Shown here: positions 11,501 to 23,445 of the stretch, in pieces | Layout: each line of letters starts with the position of its first letter | Numbering within the stretch: position 1 is the stretch's first letter | NCBI GenBank assembly: GCA_024138025.1 | Contig: JAMXBD010000012.1 | Location: forward strand, 620,001-684,000 | Reading direction: 5' to 3' | Length of the DNA stretch: 64,000 nucleotides | Origin: Combretum micranthum | Lineage: Eukaryota; Streptophyta; Magnoliopsida; Myrtales; Combretaceae | Made by a program: the position numbers and the translations under genes | The notes under the pieces: generated by a model | The model's database searches: none | What the model saw: the letters and a program-made list of their open reading frames with translations, nothing else | What the model was told of the DNA's origin: nothing

Positions 11501-13592
11501 GAGGATAGAAGACCCAAAAAAAAAAATTATACAATGTGCAAGGATCTTATTTATGCGTTTCCAATAATTTGTGTTCAGCTTAATGTATATTTATATATAT
11601 ACAACATGTATATGATACTTATAAATTATAATTATGTTAATATGATGATTTAGTGCAAGTATCAATCATAATACTATTAACCAACACAAATAAATTCTAT
11701 GAAAATTTTGACAAGTTGAATTAAACATTATGAAGTTCCACTTTGACTATGTAAATTGTTTAGGTAGCTCAAACTTGAGCTTAACTCAAGTATACTGTTG
11801 TCAAATTCAAATAAATATCAAGCCGAAATTGAATAGTTCACAATAACTCACTTACACCTAGATGTGGTAAACTGATGAATCTTTTTCCATAAAAGAGAGG
11901 CTACATGGTGTTTCCAACTTTCCACTTTGTAATTATTTCTTGTGGATTGTTGCTTAGAATTTTCAGTATGTTTTTTAGCGAATTACTTTAATGATTTTGT
12001 CTGTTTTACATGTATCTGTCTGCCCTCCCTTGAGCAAAACCTTATGTTTGCCACTAAACTTGTATTGTTACATGACCATTTCACCGTCAATAATAATAAT
12101 TAGAGATTTACTAAAATTGCAATAAGAACATAAAATTATAAAGGAAAAATAAAAAGCATCAAGCCTAAAAGAAATTTTTTTTTTCCTAATATATGAGATT
12201 TTTTTTAAAGACTAATACAACAAAAGTGAAAAGAGTATGTATTCACAAATTTATCTCCTCCTCCTGCACCTCCATTTTCTTCTTTTGTCTTGTCATTTAA
12301 CAAACAAGAGTTCCTTGAATAAAAAGGATAAGGGAAAAGAAAGAGAATCATACTACATTGTATTAAGTACACGCTACATATGTTAATGAATTTATTTTAA
12401 GTTAGGGTATCACTAGTAAAAAAATTGGAGAATAAAGGTGTAAAGATGAGATGAAACTTGCATCTCTTGTTTGCAAATATGCAAAACAAGACACGTGAAG
12501 TGAGTTTTGCAGTTGACAGCCTAACCAGGTGAGTCTCGTGTGATGATTTTATGAGAGAGAGGTGATTAGGTGCTTCATTTTAGTAAAAAGGCAGTGATTA
12601 TTATTAAATCAAAGTAATACGTTAACAGTTTGTTGGTCATTGCTACATTTGCATCTTGCATTGAAAAATTATCGCTTGTCATAAGGGTGAAAAGTGTCTA
12701 TGTTGATGTTTTGCGGCTTCATACCATGTGTTATCATCGGGATGAATTTGGGAACTGATGACATGTCATTAGACCATTACACACTGCGATGATTAATAAT
12801 ACCTTAATGTTCTTTATGTTTGTTTGTCATATTTGACGTTGTTGTGAGTATCTGTGAAAAATTTTATGGTTTGATGGTGTGAGGAGAAAATGTAATTGGT
12901 TTATTAGTAGTCAATAGTTGAAAAAATGAAAAAAAAAAAAAACTAGTAGAAAGCGAAATTAAGAGGCGAGTTTCACCCTTTCTCGGTATATAATGTCTTT
13001 TTTTCAAAAATAGATGAGACTTACTGCTGTCTAAGATAAGGAGGTAAGTTTCATCTTTATATGGCAAAGAGGCAAAACTCACCTCTTCGCTGTTATAAAA
13101 GCGGCTTTCACCTCTTTTAACAAGAGTAAGCAAATCTTATAGAGGGAAAATTTTTTAGGTAAACACTTCGCCTCGACAAACCGAAAGAGGTGAAATTTTT
13201 AAGTCTACCAAGGCGCAAATTTTTTACTCTTTTAGCAATATTACCACCAGTGAAATCTACCATTCATATTCTGACATGTTAAAAATTTCATTGATACTTA
13301 AATGTTACTAATTCATTTAACCTAGAGGCATCATACGCATTAAGCCCGCAGTATATCTATTTTTATATAAGCCCGGACATCTCTATCAAGAAAACTCCAC
13401 TGTAAACCGAATCTATGAAAATCCGAATACAAAGCACACACTGTTCGGTAGACATAGACATAAACTAATAAACTCTCTTGATTTATATGTGCAATCAGGT
13501 TTCATGAGATTGCAGAGTTCGATGATAATAAAAAGAGTTGCCGAAGACGCTTGGCTGGACACAATGAGCGAAGGAGGAGAACCACCAATTGA
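8181..13592 (+). CDS. SPL: SBP-box transcription factor, SPL3/4/5-like, two coding exons
   Basis: Joining 8181-8524 and 13499-13592 gives 145 codons plus TGA. The acidic N-terminal part has eight glutamates at residues 28-35. The SBP domain spans about residues 69-142: first zinc site C69, C74, C91, H94; second zinc site C110, C113, H117, C129; and a basic nuclear localisation stretch at about 126-142 overlapping the second site. SBP proteins bind GTAC-core promoter elements in the nucleus. The short length, absence of any C-terminal extension and a miR156 site in the 3' UTR match the SPL3/4/5 clade, which promotes phase change and flowering in known plants. ATG 8181 is the first ATG in frame; M18 is a less likely alternative. 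The splice joint falls at the expected place inside the SBP domain (after QQCSR). Confidence 0.93.
8727..8782 (+). repeat. poly-T run followed by a 28-base G run
   Basis: A T-run, then GTGTGTGTT, then 28 consecutive G at 8755-8782, inside the SPL intron. Such a run may form G-quadruplexes and is prone to slippage, so its length may not be exact. Confidence 0.85.
9889..10045. mobile_element. CACTA-type MITE in SPL intron
   Basis: The left end reads CTATAAGAAAATTGAGATTT and the right end is its inverted partner (reverse complement TTATAAGAAAACTAGCACTT), followed inward by TAGAGA and GCGATGG motifs. This resembles the CACTACAAGAAAA termini of plant En/Spm (CACTA) elements, but the outermost CAC is lost. 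It is about 157 bp and non-coding. Confidence 0.5.
12411..13252. mobile_element. CACTA-like non-autonomous element in SPL intron
   Basis: The left end is CACTAGTAAAAAAATTGG. The right end is CCAGTG (reverse complement CACTGG), with an inner AATTTTTTACT matching the left terminus. Many subterminal copies of a GAGGYGAAA-type motif, on both strands, lie at 12956-13215. CACTA elements carry such subterminal repeats. The 3 bp flanks (TAT and AAA) do not match, so the boundaries are provisional. Confidence 0.42.
13499..13592 (+). CDS. SPL: SPL coding exon 2
   Basis: Preceded by a TGCAATCAG acceptor. It begins with the last base of the arginine codon and reads [14 protein letters not shown], then a basic stretch, ending TTN and TGA at 13590-13592. 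It supplies H117, C129 and the nuclear localisation signal. Confidence 0.93.
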
Positions 13593-14882
13593 ATGAGGGA
13601 GAAAGGGACGACTGCTATGGAATCCAATTAATAATTAATATAATTCCCCTCTCTTCTCCATCAGTAATAGTAGCCTTTTACTACGCTTATCAAACCGCTC
13701 TTGTACTGCGTGCTCTCTCTCTTCTGTCATAATATTTCAAGACTTTGGTACTGAACAAAACTATGATCGATATCGATCGGTATTATAATAATTCAGTGCA
13801 AAATATATATTATCTCTCAGTTTCGTGCTTGAAATTTCTGCCCTCTGCTCATTCACAGATATTCTAGCATGAAGGAATCATGTTCTAATGAGAGGCGCTG
13901 GTGTAGGTATACTTTTTGATGGAGATCGTGAAATTTTAGTTCTCATTCAGTTCGTTGTAGTAATAATTCTATTACAGTTTTATTTTTTATGTAGAATTTT
14001 TACGAAATATAGTTTGGTCGTAGCAGCGGTTACATAAGGATTTTTTACTACAAAAGATATTGCTATTCATTTTTAAAATTACAAATAACAAATTCAATAG
14101 TATAATAGATTTTTATTACAAAATATTCTTATTTAAATTAAAATTGATAAATAAAAAATTATTACAACTCTATTATATTATTTAAGAATAACAATTCTAT
14201 TATATGTTGGATTCATGAAATCATAAATCTATAATTCATATATATAGCATGTGCGAAACTAAAGCACATATATATAAATTATAGTTTAGCATAGAAATGT
14301 ATATGAATCCATGATATGAAAGACGTGCAAAATCCCTTTGATTTGGATGGTTCGACTCTTCTCTTTGATAAAGGGGTGCCATATCAATCATGTGTATTAT
14401 GTATGACTAGAGACCATGACTATATATATATATAAATCCATATTATTATTTCTTATTCTAGCCATCACAAAATAGAAAACAATATATTTGATCTCTACAC
14501 ATTAATATTTCATACTCGACATATAAATATATATATGATGCATTTAAAGTCCATAGTTTTATTACATCACTTAATTTGGAATTTATATATTATGATAATC
14601 TTACTACACAATTAATTTAATTCACATATATAAATCCATAAAATTGGCTTATTAAAATAACTCAAACATTATAATCTTATTTAAAGGTGAGCAGATAATC
14701 CTGTCATATAGGATACCCATCCTTACCTTACTTGAGTAGGCAAGGTCTAGATGGGTATAGAGGGCTATAAGATAGGATACGAATATAACTTTTTTGGAAT
14801 ATGCTTTCGTTGGGTAGAGTATGAGTATGGGTCCTCATATCCTATACTCAACCTAGAATCTGTATTTTGTTATAAAGATTAT
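13593..14882 (+). other. SPL 3' UTR and downstream flank
   Basis: The first part must be 3' UTR since it carries the miR156 site. AATAAT-type signals occur near 13787, but the polyadenylation site cannot be fixed. From about 13990 onward the sequence is AT-rich with no gene recognised. Confidence 0.5.
13710..13729 (+). promoter_or_regulatory. miR156/157 target site in SPL 3' UTR
   Basis: GTGCTCTCTCTCTTCTGTCA, the canonical miR156-complementary sequence of plant SPL mRNAs, starts 118 bases after the stop codon. In SPL3/4/5 genes the site lies in the 3' UTR, unlike the in-frame site of longer SPLs. It predicts repression of this mRNA in juvenile tissue through cleavage and translational inhibition. 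Confidence 0.93.
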
Positions 14883-16761
14883 GTCACGGTTGCTACCTAA
14901 AGTTCTCTTTAATCTTCAATTAACTACCTTAACTTTGATATGCTCAATTTACTACCTTCACTAGTAAAAATCCGCTCTTCTAAGGCGAATTTATTCGCTT
15001 CACTAGGTCTAAAGTTCGTTTCAGTAAGCTTACCGAGACAAAATTTTCATCTCAGATTCTCACTTGTAGAGCCCAGCCACGTTAGGGAAAAAGAGGTGAA
15101 TATCGCCACATAAATTTTGGTTGAGATAAAATTTGTCTCACGAAAAAAATGGTAAAATTCGCCTCATTCATGTGTTTTTTTTTTAATTTAATATGTATTA
15201 TTAATATAAAAATATGACGAATTTAAATAATTTTTAAAAATTATTAATTTATGATAAATTATATTATGAATTTTTTAATATTAATTATGAATTTTGATAT
15301 TTTCTTAGGAATATTAAACTAATAATCATAATTAATCACATTTTTTATTATATTTTTTTTACATATATTTTATAATATTATATTATCATAAATATATTTA
15401 TATTTGTGCAAATACTACACTTTTCAAATCACCATATACCTTAAACATTAAATTAAATTTATCAATTACTTAATAAACATGATGGAAATACAAATTAAAA
15501 AAAGAAGAAGCAATAGTCTAATAACAAACTGATATTACCTTTTATTTTGATGTTATTGAATTTGTATTAACAAATTGATAAGATGATTAAGACTTGCAAA
15601 ATTGATGCATAAAAATATGAGATTGATCGTAGAAAAAATTGAAAAGATCATATACAAAAATTAACTAATATAAAGGAACAAAACAATGAACAAATCAGAG
15701 AAAAAATTGAAAGACATTGATCGAACGGAAAATAAGAAGGAAAAATGAACAAGATTGTGAAGCTAGAGCAGGAAGTGATATATATAGTGGTAAGTCGAGG
15801 GGAAATTGGCCACAAGAAAATAATGAGGCCAAATTTGCCTCATGTGGACTATGAGCTAGTCAACAAGGTAAAACTCGCCTCATGATCAGGAAGGTGTGGT
15901 AAATTTTGCCTTTAATTGAAAAAAATAGTATTTTTGCATACCTGCCAAATAAAATTTTTGATCCCATGCAAATTTTGGCCTATAATTTACTTTTAAGATT
16001 TTTTTTAATTCATTAAAGATAAAAAATTGATAATATTTATTTAGGTTAATTATTAAAATTTAAATAATATGTATATATACAAATATTATTAACGCAAATT
16101 AATTGGTATGTGATGTGTAAATTATATATATTGATAATAGTTTTTTATAAAATTGAACACACCAATGTAATTTTTACACATTTTATATATCTTATTATTA
16201 AAATCCGTTATTTATGATAGTATCCCAAAATTGACCAACTTTATATTTATGATAACCACTATTCAAAAAGGGAAACAAGTGAAGTTTCAGTCAGGGTGTA
16301 TGGACTCCTTAACTTTACTGTTGCTAAGAGATCGTACTCGGCTACTATTGTTATGTTGATCCGTCTTCCTATATTTTTTTAAAGCCAATTTCTACTTTGG
16401 ATCTCTACTCACACTTTAGGGTTTTCAATTTTGTCTGAACAATACATACTGAAAAAGCATGATGTTTTGATTTTAATTCTATTGGTCGTACATTTTTTAC
16501 TCAACCATGATTTTTTTAATATGGTTGATTCTTTTGTTTGCAAATGTTTAAGTGAAATATTGGCGTACACGATGGATTAGGTAGGCCTTGCACGTGTGGC
16601 ATGATGCCATTGGTAATGAATGCCAATTGAACAGATGAATATAATAGGATTTAGTTGGGTGGCGTTTTTTATAACCAAAATTAAGCGAGCTAGTAAATTA
16701 AACAAATCAAATTTAAGGTAGTAAATCGAAAATTAATGGAAAGTTTAGACAGTAACCGTGA
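14883..16761. mobile_element. long-TIR (Mutator-like) non-autonomous element
   Basis: The left arm 14883-14956 begins TCACGGTTGCTACC and the right arm, about 16690-16761, is its inverted partner (reverse complement begins TCACGGTTACTG); both contain ACTACCTTAA(A/C)TTTGAT. Arms of about 75 bp enclosing 1.7 kb of non-coding DNA suggest a Mutator-like derivative. A target duplication could not be resolved. A CACTA-like element is nested at its left arm. Confidence 0.5.
14959..15945. mobile_element. CACTA-like non-autonomous element, nested
   Basis: Starts CACTAGTAAAAATCCGC two bases after the left arm of the long-TIR element. Both ends carry repeated GAGGCGAA/GAGGTGAA/TTYGCCTCA motifs (14990-15175 and 15800-15915), like the 12411-13252 element. 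The right terminus is not clear, so the end coordinate is approximate. Confidence 0.4.
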
Positions 16762-17319
16762 TATCATCCCTTTGTTTTATAGATGATACATATGTATCCT
16801 GAAACAAGTACTTTGTTAAAGTATTATAAGAAAATATGAATAAATGAGAAATAAAATATAATTGTCTATTTTTCGTTTAGCGATCACTTTTATTTAAGAT
16901 TATAATTTGTTTGTTACTTTTTTAGAAAATTTTATTCAAGAAGATTTGCTCTAATATACTATGGACATAGTCGTAATTTTTATTTTGGAAAAATTTCAAT
17001 TATTTGTATTTGAACTTCTAATTTATATAGTCCTATTATTTACCTTTTGAGACTAATTAATTCAAATGTGTCTTTAAGGTTTTTTATTTTAGAATTTAAT
17101 ATTCTTTTACAATTTTGTTGAAATCACATTATCAAGTGTTTTATAAGTATTTATTACAAATTTCAATCTTAGCATATAACCAAATTGTGCATGTTGTTTA
17201 ACAAGTATTTTTTTAAATTTCTTTCGATGAGTTATTCATGATGAAAATATAAAATAAGTACGTATTACACATATTGTATATATTATAATAAACTTGAAAT
17301 GTTAAAAATAAAAGCAATG

Positions 17320-17351
<32 letters not shown>

Positions 17352-18192
17352 TGTCTCCTTAAATCTTACCAAGTTTCAACAAAGAAAAAAATTTATAAAG
17401 AAAAGAAAATTTTCCTTTTTTTTTCTTTTTTGTCTCCTTAAATCTTACCAAGTTTCAACAAAGAAAAAAATTTAAAAAGAAAAGAAAATTTTCCCTATCC
17501 TGTAAAACTTGCATGGTATACGATGAGTATACACTCCAGTTACAGTAAAGTAACATTTTATATGCTACCTGGTACCTCACTCCTAAATTCTTATTCACTC
17601 CACGAAGTGAGTGAGCAAAACCCACATAAATTGGACTCCTAAATGGAGAAAAAGAAAATTCAGATGACGACAAGAATTGTATCTGCAGACTGGATGAGCA
17701 TTTAAGTATTAATTAGTACTATTCCACACATCTTTACAAGTTTGACGTTGATGCGAAAGGAAAACTGTCTTGTCTTGTCTGCTCAAACACAGTAAAACTT
17801 AGGACACGATGCTTACGTCGTATGTAGCCTTTGTTCGATCACTATACAACCTGCGATGGCACGTTATTTTCGGGATAATTAATAATCACGTAACGACAAC
17901 CAATATATTAATTAAAACCGATGCGGCGAGCGATGATACACATAAAAACTCAACAAATAAGAATTTGATGTATATAGCTATGGATACAGTTTTTCGTTAT
18001 AGGAGATTTAAGTATTAATTTTTTATTTGATTTTATCTATCACGTGCTAGTTTATACCATATCACTATTGTTGAACAATTCTTTTTCTTTTTTTGGAAAA
18101 AACAATTAAAGCCGAGTGAAAATAAAATGCTCATTGGCCCCAAAGAAAAGGATATTGCGAAATTGGTATATATATATTTATGTATATATTCC
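16762..18192. other. intergenic with a recent tandem duplication
   Basis: No gene recognised. A near-identical 79 bp tandem duplication lies at 17353-17431 and 17432-17502 (unit starts GTCTCCTTAAATCTTACC), preceded by (GT)n and poly-T. Short open frames at 17455-17673 and 17809-18018 look random. Confidence 0.5.
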
Positions 18193-18197
18193 GTAAC

Positions 18198-21100
18198 TGA
18201 AATAACCCAAATGCTAAGATAAATTAAGTGGTCAAATATAAAATAATTTGTGAAAAATAAGAAAAAAAATTTGGGCCAAATTAAAACAAAAATATATATA
18301 ATGAAATAAAATAAGTTAAACTATTCAACTAAGTAAATTAAATGAAATACTTGATATGGTTAAGTGAATTAGTAAATTTAAACTAAAAATTGATATCAAT
18401 TGGAAAATAGAGATTAAACCATACAAATTTCCTATTTCATTATACCAAATAAATAAATTAATGAAGCTTAAATATCAAATTAGCCATCTACCTAAATTAT
18501 AATTTCTCAATTTTTCTAAGTTTCCCGATTTTGAAAATTTTCTATAATTTCAATACCTAAATTTCTCAACACCTTAATTTTAATCAAATATATATCCAAC
18601 CACCTATTTAACTAAACTTATTTCTTCATCTTTAAAATTGCTAAATTAAATTCCTAAATTAATCTAACTAGTTCTTAAGCCCACTTGACATCCAGTTGCA
18701 TCTTAAGGCCCTAATCAAATTGCTAATTCAACCCACCAATCATATTAGCTCTAAACTCTCATAAAAATCTTCTAGAACCTTCATATCATTATTTTTATCC
18801 TAAATAATTTTTAGCAGAATTTTTATTCAGATATTGTTATTTTGCCAACCCATAGAGCTGTAGAACCTTCTCAATATTATCAACTAATATCCTTATTTTT
18901 TTTCCTACACTCTTTCTTGCAAAATAAAACCCTAATGCATCTAAAATAGCCACCACTTTACCTCCCCACTCAGCAGGAAATTTCATCCCATTTGTCTCTC
19001 TAAACAAACCCAAAAACACCACAAACCCCTTTCCTCTACCAAAACCCTAATAGTTACGAAGTCTTCTATGTTTTGTATCTTCTTTAAGCCACCTAAAACT
19101 CCTATTAGTCTCTATTTTTCCTTTTGAAATTAGGTATTTATCAATAGAGATCTTGGATTAGAGGCAAAAGAAGCTTCATTAAATTCCTAGGAATAGGGTA
19201 GTGAAGGTTCAAAACTTGTTTTGCTACTACAAGTAAGTTGTTTAATTAGATAGTGTGATTAATGAAATATATTAGTAAATAATACGTTGTAATACTAAAA
19301 AAATATAGAATATGGAATTTATGATTTATGTGAAATATCATGTATCAATTGGTTTGGTGAAAATGTGTTGATATTGGCATCATTTATGTATTATTTAGTG
19401 AATTTATGGTGTAAATATGGTTAAAATGACTTATCATGTTATGTAATCTGTTTTTATGTATTCTATATGATTTTGTAATAATTTTTCATTATGAAAATTA
19501 AATGAAAACAAATAATATGTTTGCTGAACAGAAAATAGAAGTGTTGTTTACCATGATATATAATGTTGATTAGGGTATTAAACCAATTTATTTTCATGTA
19601 AAATTTTATAAAAATGATAGCATATCATCTTAGGATATAAACTGAAAGGTTTTGTAGTTTTTCATATTTATTTACTATTTTTAAAGACCTAATAGGCGTG
19701 TTTCTTAAGAAAAATAAATAAAATATCAAACGTAATTAATTTTGCATGAAAAATTTAGGAAATTATGTTCAATACGTTCATACATGATATGAAAATTTTT
19801 AGAATTTTTCAAGGTCATTTACTATTTTTTTTAGATTTTTATTTTTTGGATGTATTGTGTAAAATATTGTTTGAACCGAACTTCTTGCGTAGGCCGAACC
19901 GGTCAATTTTATTTTTTCTTTTCCAACAAAAATTCAATGATTTAAAAGCTTAGGATGTTTAGTTTTATATAAAAACCGAACCGGATCGAAAAACACAAAA
20001 ATCAAGATGAACCGGTCCAAAAACAAACTAGTGCGTAGACCTCCTCTATTTTCCAGCCCTATTTTCTTTGAAAAAAATTGTGAAATCCAAATGTAATTAA
20101 ATTTAATAATTATCAAATTAGCTTGATTGATGTATAGTTAGTTTTAATTAGTTAATTTAGGCATATTTTGATTTATTAAGCTCTTTGTTAAATTAAAATT
20201 AGATATATATAGTTTAGCGTGCTAAATTAACTTAATTAGGTATAAAAGAGCTTTTAATTGTAAAGTTGGGTAATTGAATATATTATGAGCCTAAGTCAAT
20301 ACAACTAAATTATTATAGGCTTTAGTAGCAAAATTGGGCTTAGATAATAGTTTAGGGCCAAAATCAAATTATATGGGCTTAATAGGACTAAATATACCAA
20401 ATCGAGTTATAATAGGTTTTGATTAACTAATTGGGCTCAAAATAGGTAATTGGCAATTAAATGGATTTGACAAATATCATGAGCTATAAAATTTAATTAT
20501 TAAATATTCTAGGATTAAATGGGATAAAATGACTTAAACGGACTTAATTAGTAAAAATATAGTCAATATGATAGAAATGACCTAAAATAGGCCAAGATGG
20601 TAAAAATAGGTCTAACTTGACCTAAAGGAGCTAAAAGTGACTTAGAAATGAATTTATGTCTAACTTGGCTAATATTAATAATTTTGGGCTTTAATAATTG
20701 GTTACGAGCTTAAATTCTAAAATAAAATCCAATTTCACTAAATACCTACAAATAGACTTAATTAGATAAAATTGGTCTAGAAACACTACCTTAGGTCCAA
20801 TAACATAATTTATAGCCAACTAGGCCTATTTATACTAAATAGGCCCAAACTAAATTCTAATAAGTTTTCCCTAACTATTTAGGGCCTAAATCTTCAAAAT
20901 ATAGACAATACCTAACTTTTACTTTATGGGCTTAAATTCCATAATACTGGCCCTATACTCGTACCTATTTCAATTGGGCCTATTTCCAAAATATTGAAGT
21001 CCATTATCAGTTTTAGGTATTGAAATACCTAATTGGACTCAAATCATTTCTATTGGCCCAAAAGCCCTAAAATATCATTAGTGGGCCTATATAGGGTATT

Positions 21101-22726
21101 AGAAGGCTCAATAGCTTAATTCAGGGTCTAAATTAAATACCAATAGGGCTTGAGCATAATTCTTAGGTCCAATAACTAATATTACTCTAATTGGACCAAA
21201 ATTCAAAATAAAGCCCAATTCTAGCTAATTTAATATTTATATTCTTTAACAGGCTCAATTCCTAAACCTTAAAGCCTATTACCCTAAAAAGTTAAACATT
21301 TAGAGAATTTCTTATTGGTCCTAACCTAAGATCCTTAAATGCCCAATACATTCAAATAATATATTCAATTTTCAAATTCTATGGGCTTGGTCTAAATTAT
21401 ATAAGCTTAGTTATCCTAATTAGATCTAACTCAATTATAAACTAAAGACCTTCTATTACATAAGGCTTTACATTATATTGACTGATCAATGTCATTTGAA
21501 TTATTAGTTTGTATACTCAATACTTATACAAATTAACATTTCATGACAAATGTTCAATCAACCTATTGTCTTACTTGTGATCCTTTACCATCTACTTTTT
21601 CGATATCAGGTACGCAGTAACATACGTGTTGTTTGCCTAGGGTAGGCATTCTCAAATGGATTTAACTTAAAGATGACATAATAATTGAATGTGTTGAATG
21701 TACATGTGTCATATAATTCAGGCCGGGAAGCGACAACCTTACTAAGCAAATACCAGCATGGTAGTTAGGTGCTTAGTCCACCATTGGTGGCTCGGTGGGT
21801 AACTAATAAGGCAAATGGTATCGGGATAATGTCCATTTACGTTCGATGAGAAGTAGTATATGTAGTTCATGACTATGGGTGCCAATTAAGCTGCATATCA
21901 CTATGGACTGAAATAAATGGAGATGCGTAATGGCAGTGAACCTTAGATGAGGCTACTACATGGAATATTCCTCTAAGCGATTAAGGTATTCGATCTGCCT
22001 TAATCAACCCCTTGAGTAATTGTTGCTACTCACGATCCCTAGATTCCTATGGCTTATTGCCCATAGTGTGAGTACTTCCATGTTGTTTGAATCACCTTAA
22101 ATAATAAAACATAAAATGTTGGTTGCATTGGTTATAGTTTAGACGCATATCTCATATCGCATGTGGTTGCGTTACTGTGTACTGGGCTTCGACTCACATT
22201 TGTTGTTTTTTAGGTATTAATGGTTCTGATAACGAGTATTATGATGACATGGGGTATGGGACCGACTTTAAGGAGCTGTTGGATGAGCTTAGTGATTAGG
22301 ATTATGGTTCACATCTTGATTTTATTTGAACTTTCATTTTTAAACTTTTTATCATCTTTTGGGCATAGCTGAGAGCCATAGATTTGTATTAGAACTTCTA
22401 GTATTTTTCAGATATTTTCTTTACAATTGATATCTCCTTTGGATGTTTAAGGAGACTTTTGAGACTGATATCATCAGATGTTATCGGATGTTATCTTTTA
22501 TTATTAGCTTACTCATGAGAGTAGCTTTTTATTGGATATCTTATAAAATCTACATTTCCCATTGCATTATTTAAAGTTTTCAAAACTAAATAAATGATTT
22601 TTAAATATAAAATTGGCTAGCAAACGAATCAGATAAACTAGTCTTTTAGGTTTGCCTTTGAGTATGACGCCCCATCGTTATACGTGGCAAAACTGGACAT
22701 GCCTTGACCTTAGTTGGGGCGTGATA
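18198..22726 (+). mobile_element. solo LTR of a long-LTR retrotransposon, 4529 bp
   Basis: Begins TGAAATAACCCAAATGC and ends GTTGGGGCGTGATA, flanked on both sides by the identical 5-mer GTAAC (18193-18197 and 22727-22731). No gag-pol coding, primer site or second LTR is present. The TG start, the near-CA end (TA here) and a GGGGCGTGA terminus are features of long LTRs in plant Ty3/gypsy elements such as the Tekay/Del group, so unequal recombination between two LTRs is the likely origin. The lineage is inferred from length and terminal pattern only. Small open frames within (18837-19022, 19765-19953, 19934-20116) are not genes. Confidence 0.72.
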
Positions 22727-22731
22727 GTAAC

Positions 22732-23445
22732 ACTTACTCTTGAATATGATTATATCAATCTTTTAATACACAATTTTTTCGTCAAAATGGCTTGAGGGAC
22801 TTGTTACAAACCTAGACCAATAGATGGACTATTATTGAAATAGCCTAAATAATTAAATTAAGTAGAAGAGTAAAGTTGTAATTTTACTCTTTTGGAGAGG
22901 GCTAAATTTGTCATATAATATTCAATTGAAATGTCAAATGGGTATATATTTAATTTCCTCAAGTAACATATTTTCTTCTTCTCCTTTTACGTTAATAGGA
23001 GTTTCTATTATTTTTTTCCGATCCCAAACATGATTCTTCAATTTTGAAAATTCACAAACGCTGATCATTGATAAGAAGGTATTTTTATCATTTTCTTATC
23101 GTTTCTGACAACATAATATACAGATAATGAGATTTTAGCATTTAGATATTGAAAGTGGTGGTTTAAAAAGAAGGTGTTACATTTTGAGAATTCGTGAGAA
23201 ATTTAAAATAGATTTTTGGGTTTTTTTTTTTTTAAGGAAATGAGCGAAAAAATGTACGTTCAGGTCAAAGTATATCAATTCCTACACTAGGGTGTGGAGA
23301 CTGGAAGAATTCTTTAAGTAGAGGAAGATTGAAGTGTTATATGTAATTGATACGATGATTCTTGAATCCTCCTAAAAATCTTTATGTGGATGGTAGTTTA
23401 AAACGTAGTAAAGTGATGGAAACGAAGTAATAGGGTGTGTGTTTT
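22732..23445. other. intergenic, nothing recognised
   Basis: AT-rich, no coding region or defined repeat seen. Confidence 0.45.

Larger units (their letters stand above)
8525..13498 (+). other. SPL intron of 4974 bp, transposon-rich
   Basis: Donor GT at 8525, acceptor CAG ending at 13498; phase 2. The intron interrupts the SBP domain between the third and fourth ligands of zinc site 2. It holds a poly-T/poly-G tract (8727-8782), a CACTA-type MITE (9889-10045) and a larger CACTA-like element (12411-13252). The remainder shows no gene. Confidence 0.85.
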
